This document shows positions 1 through 8,387 of a stretch of 64,000 nucleotides of DNA, in pieces. The notes beneath the pieces are model-generated. The model did not search any database and was not told the DNA's origin. It worked only from the letters and a program-made list of their open reading frames with translations. Made by a program: the position numbers and the translations under genes. The number at the start of each line of letters is the position of its first letter. Position 1 is the first letter of the stretch. The DNA comes from Psychrobacter sp. Pi2-1 (GTDB lineage Bacteria; Pseudomonadota; Gammaproteobacteria; Pseudomonadales; Moraxellaceae), in NCBI RefSeq assembly GCF_904846645.1, contig NZ_CAJHBO010000013.1:1-64000 (forward strand), given 5' to 3'.

Positions 1-46
1 TAATTCTCGCCCATTGGTCATCTCGTAGGGCATGGCGTCTTGTCAT
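1..46 (-). CDS. IS5-family transposase, N-terminal 15 residues only
   Basis: The minus strand from 46 encodes MTRRHALRDDQWARI before the window ends. The pattern with Arg-Asp-Asp-Gln-Trp-x-Arg-Ile is the typical start of DUF4096-type IS5 transposases, which are often split into two frames joined by frameshifting. It lies about 80 nt inside the terminal repeat, the normal arrangement. Only the N-terminus is visible, so subgroup and integrity cannot be judged. Confidence 0.75.
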   Translation of the reverse strand, partial: MTRRHALRDDQWARI

Positions 47-124
47 GAGGGTTTTACTCAGATTGCTAAATATAGAGTTACTATAGCTTATTCTAAAATA
101 ACTGTGCTAATTGATGACACGCCC
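1..124 (-). mobile_element. IS5-family insertion sequence, end fragment cut by the window edge
   Basis: Read on the minus strand, the element begins at 124 with GGGCGTGTCATCAATTAGC, the kind of terminal sequence found in TA-targeting IS5-family elements. About 80 nt further in, a transposase reading frame starts. The bases next to the outer end (125-126) are TA, consistent with a TA target duplication, but the other end is outside the window so the duplication cannot be confirmed. The element lies inside another reading frame (125-223). Confidence 0.8.
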
Positions 125-223
125 TAGATCTTTTGGTTTTATATCTTTTAATTTGGAATATCTTTCTAAATTATTTGCACATTCTAAAAGGGATTCCTTC
201 CAGTAGTAAGATTCTGAAATCAA
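125..223 (-). pseudogene. 5' end of an unidentified gene interrupted by the IS5 element
   Basis: A minus-strand frame opens with TTG at 223-221, preceded by a consensus Shine-Dalgarno AGGAGG at 237-232 with an 8-nt spacer. It runs 33 codons without a stop straight into the IS end at 124. The peptide begins LISESYYWKESLLECANN and continues with a charged, Lys-rich helix-like stretch. I do not recognise the family. The strong ribosome-binding site and the open frame up to the exact IS junction suggest a real gene disrupted by the insertion; its remainder should lie beyond the IS, outside the window. Confidence 0.6.
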
Positions 224-412
224 CTTATATACCTCCTAATTGAGTGAATAAGTATATTTAATATAAACAATGTAAGGTGCGATAAAGTAGCTATCAGTAA
301 AAGTTGATACGCGCGCTATCAGAAGTGTACGTCAAGTTTTACTCAAATATGCTCTAACAACAGTAAACAGTAGCAAGAACATAATATCACCGCAAGCTCT
401 CATTACTTAGAC
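224..412. other. AT-rich intergenic stretch, probable promoter of the interrupted gene
   Basis: No reading frame of note. The part nearest the interrupted gene (about 240-280) is very AT-rich, as expected for its promoter on the minus strand, but no single -35/-10 pair stands out. Confidence 0.3.
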
Positions 413-446
413 ATAAAAAAAGCCTGTCTCTAGTAGACAGGCTTTT
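413..446 (-). terminator. Rho-independent terminator of the carboxynorspermidine dehydrogenase gene
   Basis: AAGCCTGTCT (420-429) pairs perfectly with AGACAGGCTT (435-444) around a 5-nt loop. On the minus strand it is followed by a run of seven T. It begins about 20 nt after the stop codon of the gene ending at 465. Confidence 0.9.
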
Positions 447-464
447 GTAAATCAAACTTGTTAT

Positions 465-1739
465 TTAAATATTAAACTCAAGTGCTCTATCACCTTCGCT
501 ATCTTTGATACGCGTTGGCAGACCAATCTTATTTAGTAGATTGATAAATGGCTTAGCATCTAGCTCTTCGACATTGACCATCTTGCCTGCATCCCATTCG
601 CCAGTTGCGACCAGTATCGCAGCAGCAACAGGCGGCACTCCTGCGGTATAAGAGATACCTTGGCTACCAACTTCGTTGTAAGCATCTTTATGATCTGAGA
701 CATTGTAGATAAATACTTCAGTCTCAACGCCATTGATCTTGCCTTTGACTTTGTCACCAATGCACGTCTTGCCTGTATAGTTCGGTGCAAGTGAGCTTGG
801 GTCTGGTAGTACCGCTTTAACGACTTTTAGTGGTACCACTTCTTGGCCTTCAGCAGTCATCACTGGCTGCTCAGACAACAATCCTAAGCTCTGTAGGACA
901 GTGAAGACATTAATGTAATGCTCACCAAAGCCCATCCAAAAGCGAATGTTTGGTACATCTAGATTGGCTGACAATGAATGCACTTCATCATGACCGCTTA
1001 GATAGCTGTTCTGTACACCTACAACTGGTAAGTCGTCCGTACGTTTGACTTCAAACATTTTATTAGACTGCCACTTGCTGTCTTGCCAAGAGTAAACCGT
1101 ACCGGTGAACTCACGGAAGTTAATCTCTGGGTCAAAGTTGGTCGCAAAGTATTTGCCATGGCTGCCCGCATTGATATCTATGATATCGATATCCGTCACA
1201 GATCCTTCATCCATCATGTCATAGCCAAGACGCGCATAAGCGTTGACCATACCAGGATCAAACCCTGCACCTAAAATGGCAGTGACATTGTTGTCTGCAC
1301 AGCGCTCTTTACGTTGCCACTCATAGTTGTTGTACCACGGCGGTGTCTCACAAATCTTACGTGGGTCTTCATGAATAGCCGTATCTATGTAGGCAGTACC
1401 TGTCTCAATGCAGGCTTCTAGTACGGTCATATTGATAAATGCCGAGCCAACATTGATGACTATTTGTATTCCAGTGTCTTGTATCAGCTGCACGAGTGCT
1501 TGGCTGTCCATCGCATCGACTTGATGCGTATGCAAGACGGCAGCCTGCTTAAAGCTGTCTTTTTCTTTTACACTTTGGGCGATGGCATCGCATTTGTCTT
1601 TTGTACGTGAGGCGATATGAATCTCACCAAGTACATCATTGTGCATCGCACATTTATGCGCGACCACTTGAGCGACACCGCCTGCTCCGATGATCAGTAC
1701 GTCTTTTTTGTTGGGCTTAGCTTGTTGGTTTGTGTTCAA
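465..1739 (-). CDS. Carboxynorspermidine dehydrogenase (saccharopine dehydrogenase family)
   Basis: The 424-residue protein belongs to the saccharopine dehydrogenase-like family. Its N-terminal Rossmann motif GAGGVAQ lies at residues 18-24, and the Lys1-like C-terminal domain includes EVGSQGISYTAG. Enzymes of this type reductively condense diaminopropane or putrescine with aspartate semialdehyde to carboxy(nor)spermidine, the first step of the alternative polyamine pathway. The decarboxylase for the next step is immediately upstream on the same strand, which fixes the assignment over lysine metabolism. The start is TTG at 1739, supported by AAGGAGG 8 nt upstream. The two genes are 297 nt apart with a strong hairpin between them, so they may not be simply cotranscribed. 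Which polyamine is made cannot be told from sequence. Confidence 0.88.
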   Translation of the reverse strand: MNTNQQAKPNKKDVLIIGAGGVAQVVAHKCAMHNDVLGEIHIASRTKDKCDAIAQSVKEKDSFKQAAVLHTHQVDAMDSQALVQLIQDTGIQIVINVGSAFINMTVLEACIETGTAYIDTAIHEDPRKICETPPWYNNYEWQRKERCADNNVTAILGAGFDPGMVNAYARLGYDMMDEGSVTDIDIIDINAGSHGKYFATNFDPEINFREFTGTVYSWQDSKWQSNKMFEVKRTDDLPVVGVQNSYLSGHDEVHSLSANLDVPNIRFWMGFGEHYINVFTVLQSLGLLSEQPVMTAEGQEVVPLKVVKAVLPDPSSLAPNYTGKTCIGDKVKGKINGVETEVFIYNVSDHKDAYNEVGSQGISYTAGVPPVAAAILVATGEWDAGKMVNVEELDAKPFINLLNKIGLPTRIKDSEGDRALEFNI

Positions 1740-1853
1740 TGAACAATCCTCCTTTGTGTCCCTGTCGATACCATTGATAGCGGCTATGCAAAACAGAAAC
1801 GAGTGAATGATATGCGTGAATTAAAAAGGAAGACCGAGGAAAACCCACGCACC

Positions 1854-1888
1854 CGTCGGGCAAATAATACTCCATTATTTGCCCGACG
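1854..1888. repeat. Perfect 15-bp inverted repeat between the two polyamine genes
   Basis: CGTCGGGCAAATAAT (1854-1868) and its exact complement (1874-1888) flank the 5-nt loop actcc. There is no adjoining T-run on either strand, so a classical intrinsic terminator is doubtful. It could be an attenuator or an mRNA-stabilising stem between the decarboxylase and dehydrogenase. Confidence 0.75.
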
Positions 1889-2036
1889 CGATTATAACAA
1901 TTTTTATTCCCTTATCGGTAAAAAATATGTATAAAAAGTAGAGATATTAAAATGTCTACTAATACAGGTTAAGTCTTTGTTTTTTAATAATTAAAATACA
2001 AATACTCGATAATAGCATAGTCTTAAAAGCTAAGAC

Positions 2037-3278
2037 TTAAGACAAGCTGGCTTTATAATCTTGATAATCAAACTCACGCTGGATATCGATACTGCCATCT
2101 AATCGGCGGATGACTATCGCTGGCATGTTGACCCCATTGAACCAGTTTTTCTTGACCATCGTATAACCTGCAGCATTGCCAAAGGCGATCTTATCGCCTA
2201 TCTGAAGATTACTCGGTAATGCATACTCACCAAAGATATCACCTGCCAAGCAAGAACGGCCATAAATAATGGTATGGTCTGCCGACTCAGTATCAGCTTC
2301 AGACGGTGCAGCTTCTGCAGGATTGCCAATAGGCGCAATATCAGCAGCAGTATTATTGATCGCAGCAATCGGTGCTGACTCACGATAAATCAGTAGATCA
2401 AGCATATGTGCTTCGATAGACGCATCGACGACTGCTAGATTTTTTTGATTGTGCATGGTGTCTAACACCGTCGTCACCAAAGTACCTGCGCCGTGAATAC
2501 TCGCTTCGCCTGGCTCAAGATACACTTGCACGCCATAAGTGTCGCTAAACGCTTTCAAACGTGCAGCCAATTTTTCTAATGGATAATCAGGCGCAATAAA
2601 GTGGATACCACCGCCCAAGCTCACCCACTCAAGCTGCGCTAAGATATTACCAAATCTTTCTTCAATATCAGCCAAGCTTTCACTAAAGGCTTCAAAACTG
2701 TCATTTTCACAATTGTTATGAATCATGACGCCAGTGATATCGCCAAGTACCGCTGCGATTTTATCTTTATCGTGCTCGCCAAGACGGCTAAATGGACGCG
2801 CAGGATCAGCGATCAAAAACGATGAGTTGCTGGTCTTTGGATTGAGTCGTAGACCTACAGGTATATTTTGTGCGGCGGCTTGCGCTTTAAAAGCGTTGAG
2901 CTGTGAGATTGAGTTAAAGATGATTTTATCTGCATAGTTCAGTACTTCAGGGATTTCATCTGCACTATAAGCGACGCTATAAGCATGTGTTTCTTTTTTG
3001 TCGCTGCTACTGGCATCATCGTTATTACCAAAGGTTTCATAGCCCAATCTCACTTCATTAAGTGAAGACGAAGTCGTGCCATGCAGATAAGGCTGCATCA
3101 CATCAAACACGCCCCATGTGGCGAAGCATTTTAGTGCCAATAATGCTTTTGCACCAGACAGCTCACATAGCCTAGCAATGATTTTCATATTGGCAACGAT
3201 GGCCGCTTCATCAAGCACATAGTAAGGCGTTGGTGGCAATGTCGCGTTGATAGAATTCTCTAGATTTTTTGTATTCAT
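2037..3278 (-). CDS. nspC: Carboxynorspermidine decarboxylase
   Basis: A PLP-dependent fold-III decarboxylase of 413 residues that removes CO2 from carboxy(nor)spermidine to give (nor)spermidine in the cytoplasm. The PLP lysine is K50 in LLALKCFATWGVFD, the typical N-terminal motif of NspC. Further family landmarks are HNNCEND, SLGGGIHF (phosphate-binding glycine loop), EPGEA, and the active-site Cys in GRSCLAGDIFGEY. A low-complexity Ala/Glu/Ser insert around residues 315-335 precedes this motif and looks like a lineage-specific loop. It sits upstream of the dehydrogenase for the preceding step, on the same strand. It diverges from the DUF924 gene across 99 nt. Confidence 0.92.
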   Translation of the reverse strand: MNTKNLENSINATLPPTPYYVLDEAAIVANMKIIARLCELSGAKALLALKCFATWGVFDVMQPYLHGTTSSSLNEVRLGYETFGNNDDASSSDKKETHAYSVAYSADEIPEVLNYADKIIFNSISQLNAFKAQAAAQNIPVGLRLNPKTSNSSFLIADPARPFSRLGEHDKDKIAAVLGDITGVMIHNNCENDSFEAFSESLADIEERFGNILAQLEWVSLGGGIHFIAPDYPLEKLAARLKAFSDTYGVQVYLEPGEASIHGAGTLVTTVLDTMHNQKNLAVVDASIEAHMLDLLIYRESAPIAAINNTAADIAPIGNPAEAAPSEADTESADHTIIYGRSCLAGDIFGEYALPSNLQIGDKIAFGNAAGYTMVKKNWFNGVNMPAIVIRRLDGSIDIQREFDYQDYKASLS

Positions 3279-3377
3279 AATAGATTACCTAATAGACACT
3301 CTGCTGTTGGTATCTTGACAGACAGATATAAATATTTGCGCTATAGTAGACTAAATTCATCATAATTAGAATATCTT

Positions 3378-4043
3378 ATGGCACTCTCAACCGATTATTC
3401 CACCTCAGCCAGTCGATCCCACTCATCACAATTGGATCCGAAAAATATAGATTTGACTTATCTAGATCCTGATGCGCGTGCCGTGTTGGATTTTTGGTTT
3501 GATAAAAACAATGAAGCTTACTGGTTTGAACAAAACGATCGTTTTGATAAGCAAATACAAGATAAGTTTGGTGACCTTTGGCATGCAGCAAAGCAAGGCG
3601 AATGTGTCAGTTGGCGTATCGCAGAGTCTTCATTGGATGGTAATAGCTCGATAACGGCGTTGGCAGGACGCTTGGCAGAAATCATTGTCTTAGATCAGTT
3701 TTCACGCAATTTATGTCGCGGACAAGCAAGCGCATTTGCGCAAGACGGTATGGCATTAGCACTCGCCCAAGAAGCCATTCAACAACCTTATTTTGATACG
3801 CTACCGATGCAATGGCGTAGATTTATTATTATACCGTTTATGCACTCTGAGTCGGTCATGATTCATAAACGTTATCTACCGCTATTTGAACAATTAGATG
3901 ATGCAAATACATTAGATTTTGAACATCGTCACAAACAAATCATTGATCAATTCGGGCGATATCCACATCGCAACGAGGTACTAAATCGCGACTCAACCGA
4001 AGATGAAAAGAACTTTTTAAAACAGCCTAATTCATCGTTTTAG
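3378..4043 (+). CDS. DUF924 family protein
   Basis: The 221-residue protein shows the conserved DUF924 signatures: VLDFWF near residue 38, LDQFSRN around 112, PFMHSE around 153, and the C-terminal FGRYPHRN motif followed by LNRDSTEDEKNFL. The family is predicted soluble and all-helical (TPR-like) with no established biochemical role. The first 30 residues, Ser-rich, precede the conserved domain and may be non-essential. It is transcribed divergently from nspC and ends before a terminator shared with the convergent lipoprotein gene. No function is proposed. Confidence 0.85.
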   Translation: MALSTDYSTSASRSHSSQLDPKNIDLTYLDPDARAVLDFWFDKNNEAYWFEQNDRFDKQIQDKFGDLWHAAKQGECVSWRIAESSLDGNSSITALAGRLAEIIVLDQFSRNLCRGQASAFAQDGMALALAQEAIQQPYFDTLPMQWRRFIIIPFMHSESVMIHKRYLPLFEQLDDANTLDFEHRHKQIIDQFGRYPHRNEVLNRDSTEDEKNFLKQPNSSF

Positions 4044-4105
4044 GCGAGATTCCTAGTACTGCTTAAAGATACTCAAAGTTATTACACAGAAAATTATCAC
4101 ATAAG

Positions 4106-4145
4106 AAGAAGGTCTGAATCATATCACTGGTTCAGACCTTCTTTT
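4106..4145. terminator. Bidirectional terminator between the DUF924 gene and the lipoprotein gene
   Basis: AAGAAGGTCTGAA (4106-4118) and TTCAGACCTTCTT (4131-4143) form a perfect 13-bp stem with a 12-nt loop between two convergent genes. Only a short T-run follows on the plus strand (4142-4145). Confidence 0.85.
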
Positions 4146-4177
4146 ATAATAGTGAGTTGAAACGTATCAGATATTTA

Positions 4178-5431
4178 TTAGTAATTTACCTTACCAGTAG
4201 TAAACGTAAATGACTGCTGCTCTAATGTTTTATCGTCAACCAAAATATCAAAGCTGACCTTATACTTACTATTGCCATAAAGTCCACAATTACCACCTTT
4301 ATTACTACCTGATTCACAGCTTTTGAGCGCATCCGTTAATGGCAAAATAAATGCTTCATTCGTTGGTAACGCATAATTCGTACCTTTGTACGGATCATTG
4401 TCAGAATCAAGCAATTGAATCGGCACATCTATATTGCGCTGCATATCTCGAAATTTAACATTACTTACTTTAACTTTGTCAGCAGATGGCATGTTGATAT
4501 AAACCGGCTGTCCGATAGGATCAGTACGTAAATTGCGCCCAGTGCCGCTGACTGGATTTGGGGTTTCGTTATAGAGTGCAGTGACTGTCTCTGTCACATC
4601 TTGACATGGATAAGTAAAAATACCTTCAAGCGTTTTATTTGTCGTGATTTTTGTTCCTGAAGCATTGCTTACTAAAACATAGCCTTTATTGTTAGCAGCA
4701 TTTTTACCACTAGGCGTATAGGTAACCACTCCTGTTCCTACTACGCCTGAGGTTGGTAACATTAAAGAGCGTAGGTGATAAGGCGCTGACAACAACGATT
4801 TTGCCATAGAGCTTGCCACGGCTTCTGTACTGAAAAAATTGCCTGCCGAACTATAATAGACAGACTGGGCAATGTTTTCAGTAACACTATATTGCGAGTT
4901 GCCATAGTCTGCATTGATCAATCGATCTGCCAAATCTAATCCCCTGAAAAAAGGGTTATTAGCACCTGTCACACTAGCACTATCGCTAAGTTCATTTTCA
5001 AAATGCGCGTTAAAGCTGGTTGGTGAGCTATTAGCAAATACATATTTAATATAATTTGCGTGCTGAATAGCAATATCGTCTAATTCTGTATCAACGGATA
5101 GACCATTTAGACCACAGCTGGTTCTTGCTAGACTGAACTGATTATTCGCACTTAATGCTGCTTGTACATTGTTATCAGCTGACCCGTTACCACCAGCGTT
5201 AGGAGTACCATCGCTTGGCTCGTCACCTTGACTAGTTGGTGTCGCTATAATCGGCGCAGAAATAATAGGTTCCGACGTTGTTGGCTGAGCTGTTTCATCA
5301 CTTTGTGAATTGTCTGGTGTATTAGCAGATGTAGAACTGCTATCAGAATCACCGCCTCCGCCGCAAGCGCTTAGAAATATCGTTAAAAATAGCACTGCCG
5401 CAAGATTTTTCTGAGAAGTATAAGAAGTCAT
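4178..5431 (-). CDS. CAP/SCP-domain lipoprotein
   Basis: The 417-residue protein has a lipoprotein signal peptide ending in the lipobox LSAC (Cys23), then a Gly/Asp/Ser-rich disordered tether to about residue 90. The next ~170 residues follow the bacterial CAP (SCP/PR-1) pattern: LSVDTELDDIAIQHANYI, a later HFE, FRGLDLADR, ENIAQS, and SAPYHLRSLMLPTSGVVGTG, which matches the family's SPYHR..L..P...VGVG region. The C-terminal ~130 residues form a beta-rich region with two Cys near its end. CAP proteins are secreted or surface-anchored; the role here is unknown. The start at 5431 has AGGATGAG just upstream. It stands alone between two terminators. Confidence 0.75.
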   Translation of the reverse strand: MTSYTSQKNLAAVLFLTIFLSACGGGGDSDSSSTSANTPDNSQSDETAQPTTSEPIISAPIIATPTSQGDEPSDGTPNAGGNGSADNNVQAALSANNQFSLARTSCGLNGLSVDTELDDIAIQHANYIKYVFANSSPTSFNAHFENELSDSASVTGANNPFFRGLDLADRLINADYGNSQYSVTENIAQSVYYSSAGNFFSTEAVASSMAKSLLSAPYHLRSLMLPTSGVVGTGVVTYTPSGKNAANNKGYVLVSNASGTKITTNKTLEGIFTYPCQDVTETVTALYNETPNPVSGTGRNLRTDPIGQPVYINMPSADKVKVSNVKFRDMQRNIDVPIQLLDSDNDPYKGTNYALPTNEAFILPLTDALKSCESGSNKGGNCGLYGNSKYKVSFDILVDDKTLEQQSFTFTTGKVNY

Positions 5432-5580
5432 CGCTCATCCTATAAAATAATAACCTGTTTGTGAAAAGCAATGAGAATAAAAATCAGCCACAAGGTAGTT
5501 AGTGATTGATTTAACAGTGTTTTATTTCAATATAGTATCTATTGTATTACAGATTATGAACTTTTGCTCATTTTTTTTGC

Positions 5581-5625
5581 AAAAAAACCTGCTACTCACT
5601 AATTGCAAGTAACAGGTTTCTTTTT
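5581..5625. terminator. Terminator downstream of rnhB
   Basis: AAACCTGCTACT (5585-5596) pairs with AGTAACAGGTTT (5608-5619) with one mismatch. T5 follows on the plus strand, and a run of seven T follows on the minus strand, the direction of the rnhB transcript ending at 5741. Confidence 0.85.
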
Positions 5626-5740
5626 AGGCCTATATATTAGCACTATGCTTAGGCTATTTTTGAGGTGAATGTATCATTTATAGAGTACGATTCTTCTGTA
5701 TCTGCTATACAGTCACTTTTTTATCATCAATTTTTTATAG

Positions 5741-6619
5741 CTACTGTATTTCTAAAGCCTTTCTCACTGGTGCAAAACTACGTCTATGCGTTGGTAAGAC
5801 ACCATGTTTTTCAATTGCTTCCATGTGCGCGCGCGTCGGATAGCCTTTGTGTTTGGCAATACCGTATTCCGGATATTGATTATCCAACGTATACATCGAT
5901 TCATCACGGCTTACTTTTGCCAATATACTGGCCGCTGCAATACTAGTATGGCGTGCATCACCTTTTACCCACGCTTGGCAATCAATTGCAAATGGCGCTA
6001 CCTCTAAACGTTTAAAGCTATCATAGTTCAAATCAGGACAACGATTTCCATCAAACAGTACTTCGACTTTAAATTGATTGAGCGACATGCTTTTATCATT
6101 CTCAGTAGTCGAAAAGCTTTCAAAAATCACTGCTAGCAATGATTCAGTACATAAGCGCATACCAAGCATCGTTGCCTGCAAGATATTCACCTGATCGATT
6201 ACTGCTGCTGGTATATCAGCGATGATATAACCAATTGCCTGCTGCTGAACCAACGGATAAAGGATATCGCGCTTTTTTTCACTCAGTTGTTTGGAGTCCG
6301 TCAGTATCGACAACGGCGTGTCTTTGAGCGGTTGTTCTTCAATGAGCCCTGACCAAGTCGCAGGTAATATTGCCGCCGCCACATTGACGCTGCCTAGTAA
6401 CGGCCCGCGTCCTGCTTCATCAACGCCGATTTGTAGTATTGATTGCTCCGTCTCTTGGTTATCATTAGTTAGATATTGAGTGATCAACTCAGCGGTATTC
6501 ATTTGCCCATATAAACGTATGGGCGCTGCTAACTGAACATATTGTCCTTTAACATCAATATGCTCAATATTAATATCAATCGTTTGAACTGAGCTTTCTG
6601 TGCTGTGTTGAATATGCAT
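5741..6619 (-). CDS. rnhB: Ribonuclease HII
   Basis: This enzyme cleaves RNA of RNA-DNA hybrids and misincorporated ribonucleotides in DNA. The catalytic core opens with [12 protein letters not shown] (Asp and Glu are two of the metal ligands), followed by [12 protein letters not shown], the [10 protein letters not shown] strand, and [17 protein letters not shown] near the C-terminus. From the ATG at 6619 the protein is 292 residues, against about 200 for typical RNase HII. It carries a ~65-residue N-terminal extension and an insert rich in Ser/Asn/Asp before the third motif. A longer frame exists from a TTG at 6688, but it overlaps lpxB by 47 nt; the ATG lies 22 nt after the lpxB stop and is preferred. 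It is cotranscribed with lpxB, as in many proteobacteria. Confidence 0.93.
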   Translation of the reverse strand: MHIQHSTESSVQTIDINIEHIDVKGQYVQLAAPIRLYGQMNTAELITQYLTNDNQETEQSILQIGVDEAGRGPLLGSVNVAAAILPATWSGLIEEQPLKDTPLSILTDSKQLSEKKRDILYPLVQQQAIGYIIADIPAAVIDQVNILQATMLGMRLCTESLLAVIFESFSTTENDKSMSLNQFKVEVLFDGNRCPDLNYDSFKRLEVAPFAIDCQAWVKGDARHTSIAAASILAKVSRDESMYTLDNQYPEYGIAKHKGYPTRAHMEAIEKHGVLPTHRRSFAPVRKALEIQ

Positions 6620-6641
6620 AATATTAGAAGGTCTTTCTCGT

Positions 6642-7958
6642 TTAAGTAGGATTGACGGTATCGGTATTTTGGATAAACCACTGTTCAATCACGCTATTTG
6701 CAGGCTCATGGTTACTTTGCTGTTGTAGAGATTGCTTTGTCACTAGTAAGTCATGTAATTGCTCGGCATAAGCGCGTGGTTGTAGCAATCGCATTACCAT
6801 GCGGCAGATATTGTCACCGCTCGCTTGCTCTTGAATCAGCTCAGGTACGATTGGTGCATTAGCCAATATATTAGGCAATGCCACATATGGTACTTTTACC
6901 AGACGCTTGGCAATTTGGTAAGTGAGCTGATTTAATTGATAGACTACTACCATCGGACGTTCAAGCAGCATTGCCTCTAGCGTTGCTGTCCCAGATGCTA
7001 GCATCACGATATCTGATGCCGCCATGGCATGTTGGCTAAACTCTGGCTGGGTATCATCATAGACCACCACAATTGCTGCACGTAGCTGCTCTGAGCGTTG
7101 GTCGATCACTTCTTGCACGATATATTGATGGTTTTGATCGACCGTTGGAATGATGAAGCACAGCTTAGGATCTAACAGGATTAACTTTTGAATACCATCA
7201 AGCATCAATGGCAAAATGGCCATAATTTCACCGCGCCTAGAGCCTGGCATCACACAAATAAGCTGACTCACATCATCGAAGCGTTCGATGAAGAACTGCT
7301 GCAACCCATCATTGTCCCAAACGAGCTCACTGCGACGTTGGTTGATTGGCGTATCGATCAAGGTCTGATCAATGGTTCGTAGTAATGGATGACCCACACA
7401 GATAGCTGGATGGTTATGTCGCTCATAAACTGGCAACTCAAATGGGAATAGGCATAGCACTAAATTGGTCGCCGCTTTAATATTATGGATACGCGACTCA
7501 CGCCATGCCCAGATAGAAGGACTGACGTACTGCACACAGAACACGCCTTGGGGCTTTAGCTTTTTGGATACTCGCAAATTAAAATCAGGCGCATCAATAC
7601 CGATAAACCAATCAATATTAGCAGCCTTAAATGCGCTCAATAGCTCGCGACGTGCTTTGAGCAAATCGGGTAGCTGCGACATGACCTCAACCAGACCCAT
7701 TACTGCCAAGCGCTCTAACGGGAAAATACTCTGTAGCCCTTGCGCCTGCATCTTTGTACCGCCTACGCCTACCCAGACAATATCATCACGTAGATTATTC
7801 ATTTGTCGCATAAAATCTGCGCCTAAGCTGTCACCAGATACCTCACCTGCGACGATGCCTATCACTAGCGGCATAGCATTTATATTTGGTACTTGAGAAT
7901 CCGTCTCGGCTCGATGAATGAGGTCAGTATGGTGATGAGACGTAGCAGAATCTGTCAT
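6642..7958 (-). CDS. lpxB: Lipid-A-disaccharide synthase
   Basis: This GT19 glycosyltransferase condenses UDP-2,3-diacylglucosamine with lipid X to form the lipid A disaccharide at the inner membrane. The 438-residue protein has [17 protein letters not shown] near residue 33, [24 protein letters not shown] in the middle, and [22 protein letters not shown] in the nucleotide-binding half. The N-terminal ~30 residues are a polar extension before the conserved core. It heads a two-gene unit with rnhB (22-nt gap). The usual upstream partners lpxD, fabZ and lpxA are absent here, so the lipid A cluster is split in this genome. Confidence 0.95.
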   Translation of the reverse strand: MTDSATSHHHTDLIHRAETDSQVPNINAMPLVIGIVAGEVSGDSLGADFMRQMNNLRDDIVWVGVGGTKMQAQGLQSIFPLERLAVMGLVEVMSQLPDLLKARRELLSAFKAANIDWFIGIDAPDFNLRVSKKLKPQGVFCVQYVSPSIWAWRESRIHNIKAATNLVLCLFPFELPVYERHNHPAICVGHPLLRTIDQTLIDTPINQRRSELVWDNDGLQQFFIERFDDVSQLICVMPGSRRGEIMAILPLMLDGIQKLILLDPKLCFIIPTVDQNHQYIVQEVIDQRSEQLRAAIVVVYDDTQPEFSQHAMAASDIVMLASGTATLEAMLLERPMVVVYQLNQLTYQIAKRLVKVPYVALPNILANAPIVPELIQEQASGDNICRMVMRLLQPRAYAEQLHDLLVTKQSLQQQSNHEPANSVIEQWFIQNTDTVNPT

Positions 7959-8322
7959 GACAAGCTCTCGATATTAGAAATACACAAAATAAAATAAACC
8001 GTTATTATAAAATATAACGTAATAAATCAGCGATATGGCCTTATAAATAATATAAGCACTCATCCGTACTGTTCTAGTGCTACAGTTTGGGCCACCCATC
8101 GCTAATGTTGCTATCATACTTGACGATGATACAAATAGCGAAATTCACACATAAAATCTGAGCGTTATGCACCAAAAACTCAACCAACTCTTATTAATAG
8201 ATAGAAAAACCAAATGCTAAACGTGCATTTAGAACGTCAAATATCATGCTAAGTCTCTATAAGTATAACTAAGTTTTAGTTTTCTCATTCCAGTTATCAG
8301 TCAATTAACTGCTCGACTACCC
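7959..8322. other. Divergent intergenic region between lpxB and the DAHP synthase gene
   Basis: No coding potential is apparent in about 360 nt. It must hold the lpxB promoter on the minus strand, but no distinctive element was recognised. Confidence 0.4.
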
Positions 8323-8351
8323 TTGTCAACCAACACTTTTGTCCGCATAAT
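8323..8351 (+). promoter_or_regulatory. Predicted sigma-70 promoter of the DAHP synthase gene
   Basis: TTGTCA (8323-8328) and CATAAT (8346-8351) are separated by exactly 17 nt, placing a start of transcription near 8358 and a ~30-nt leader before the ATG at 8388. Prediction from spacing and consensus only. Confidence 0.55.
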
Positions 8352-8387
8352 GAATGTTCCTATAAATCAGCTAGACGATATATAACC

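Noticed and set aside
5665-5946. 93-residue plus-strand ORF
   Set aside because: It is antisense to the 3' end of rnhB, which has clear motifs.
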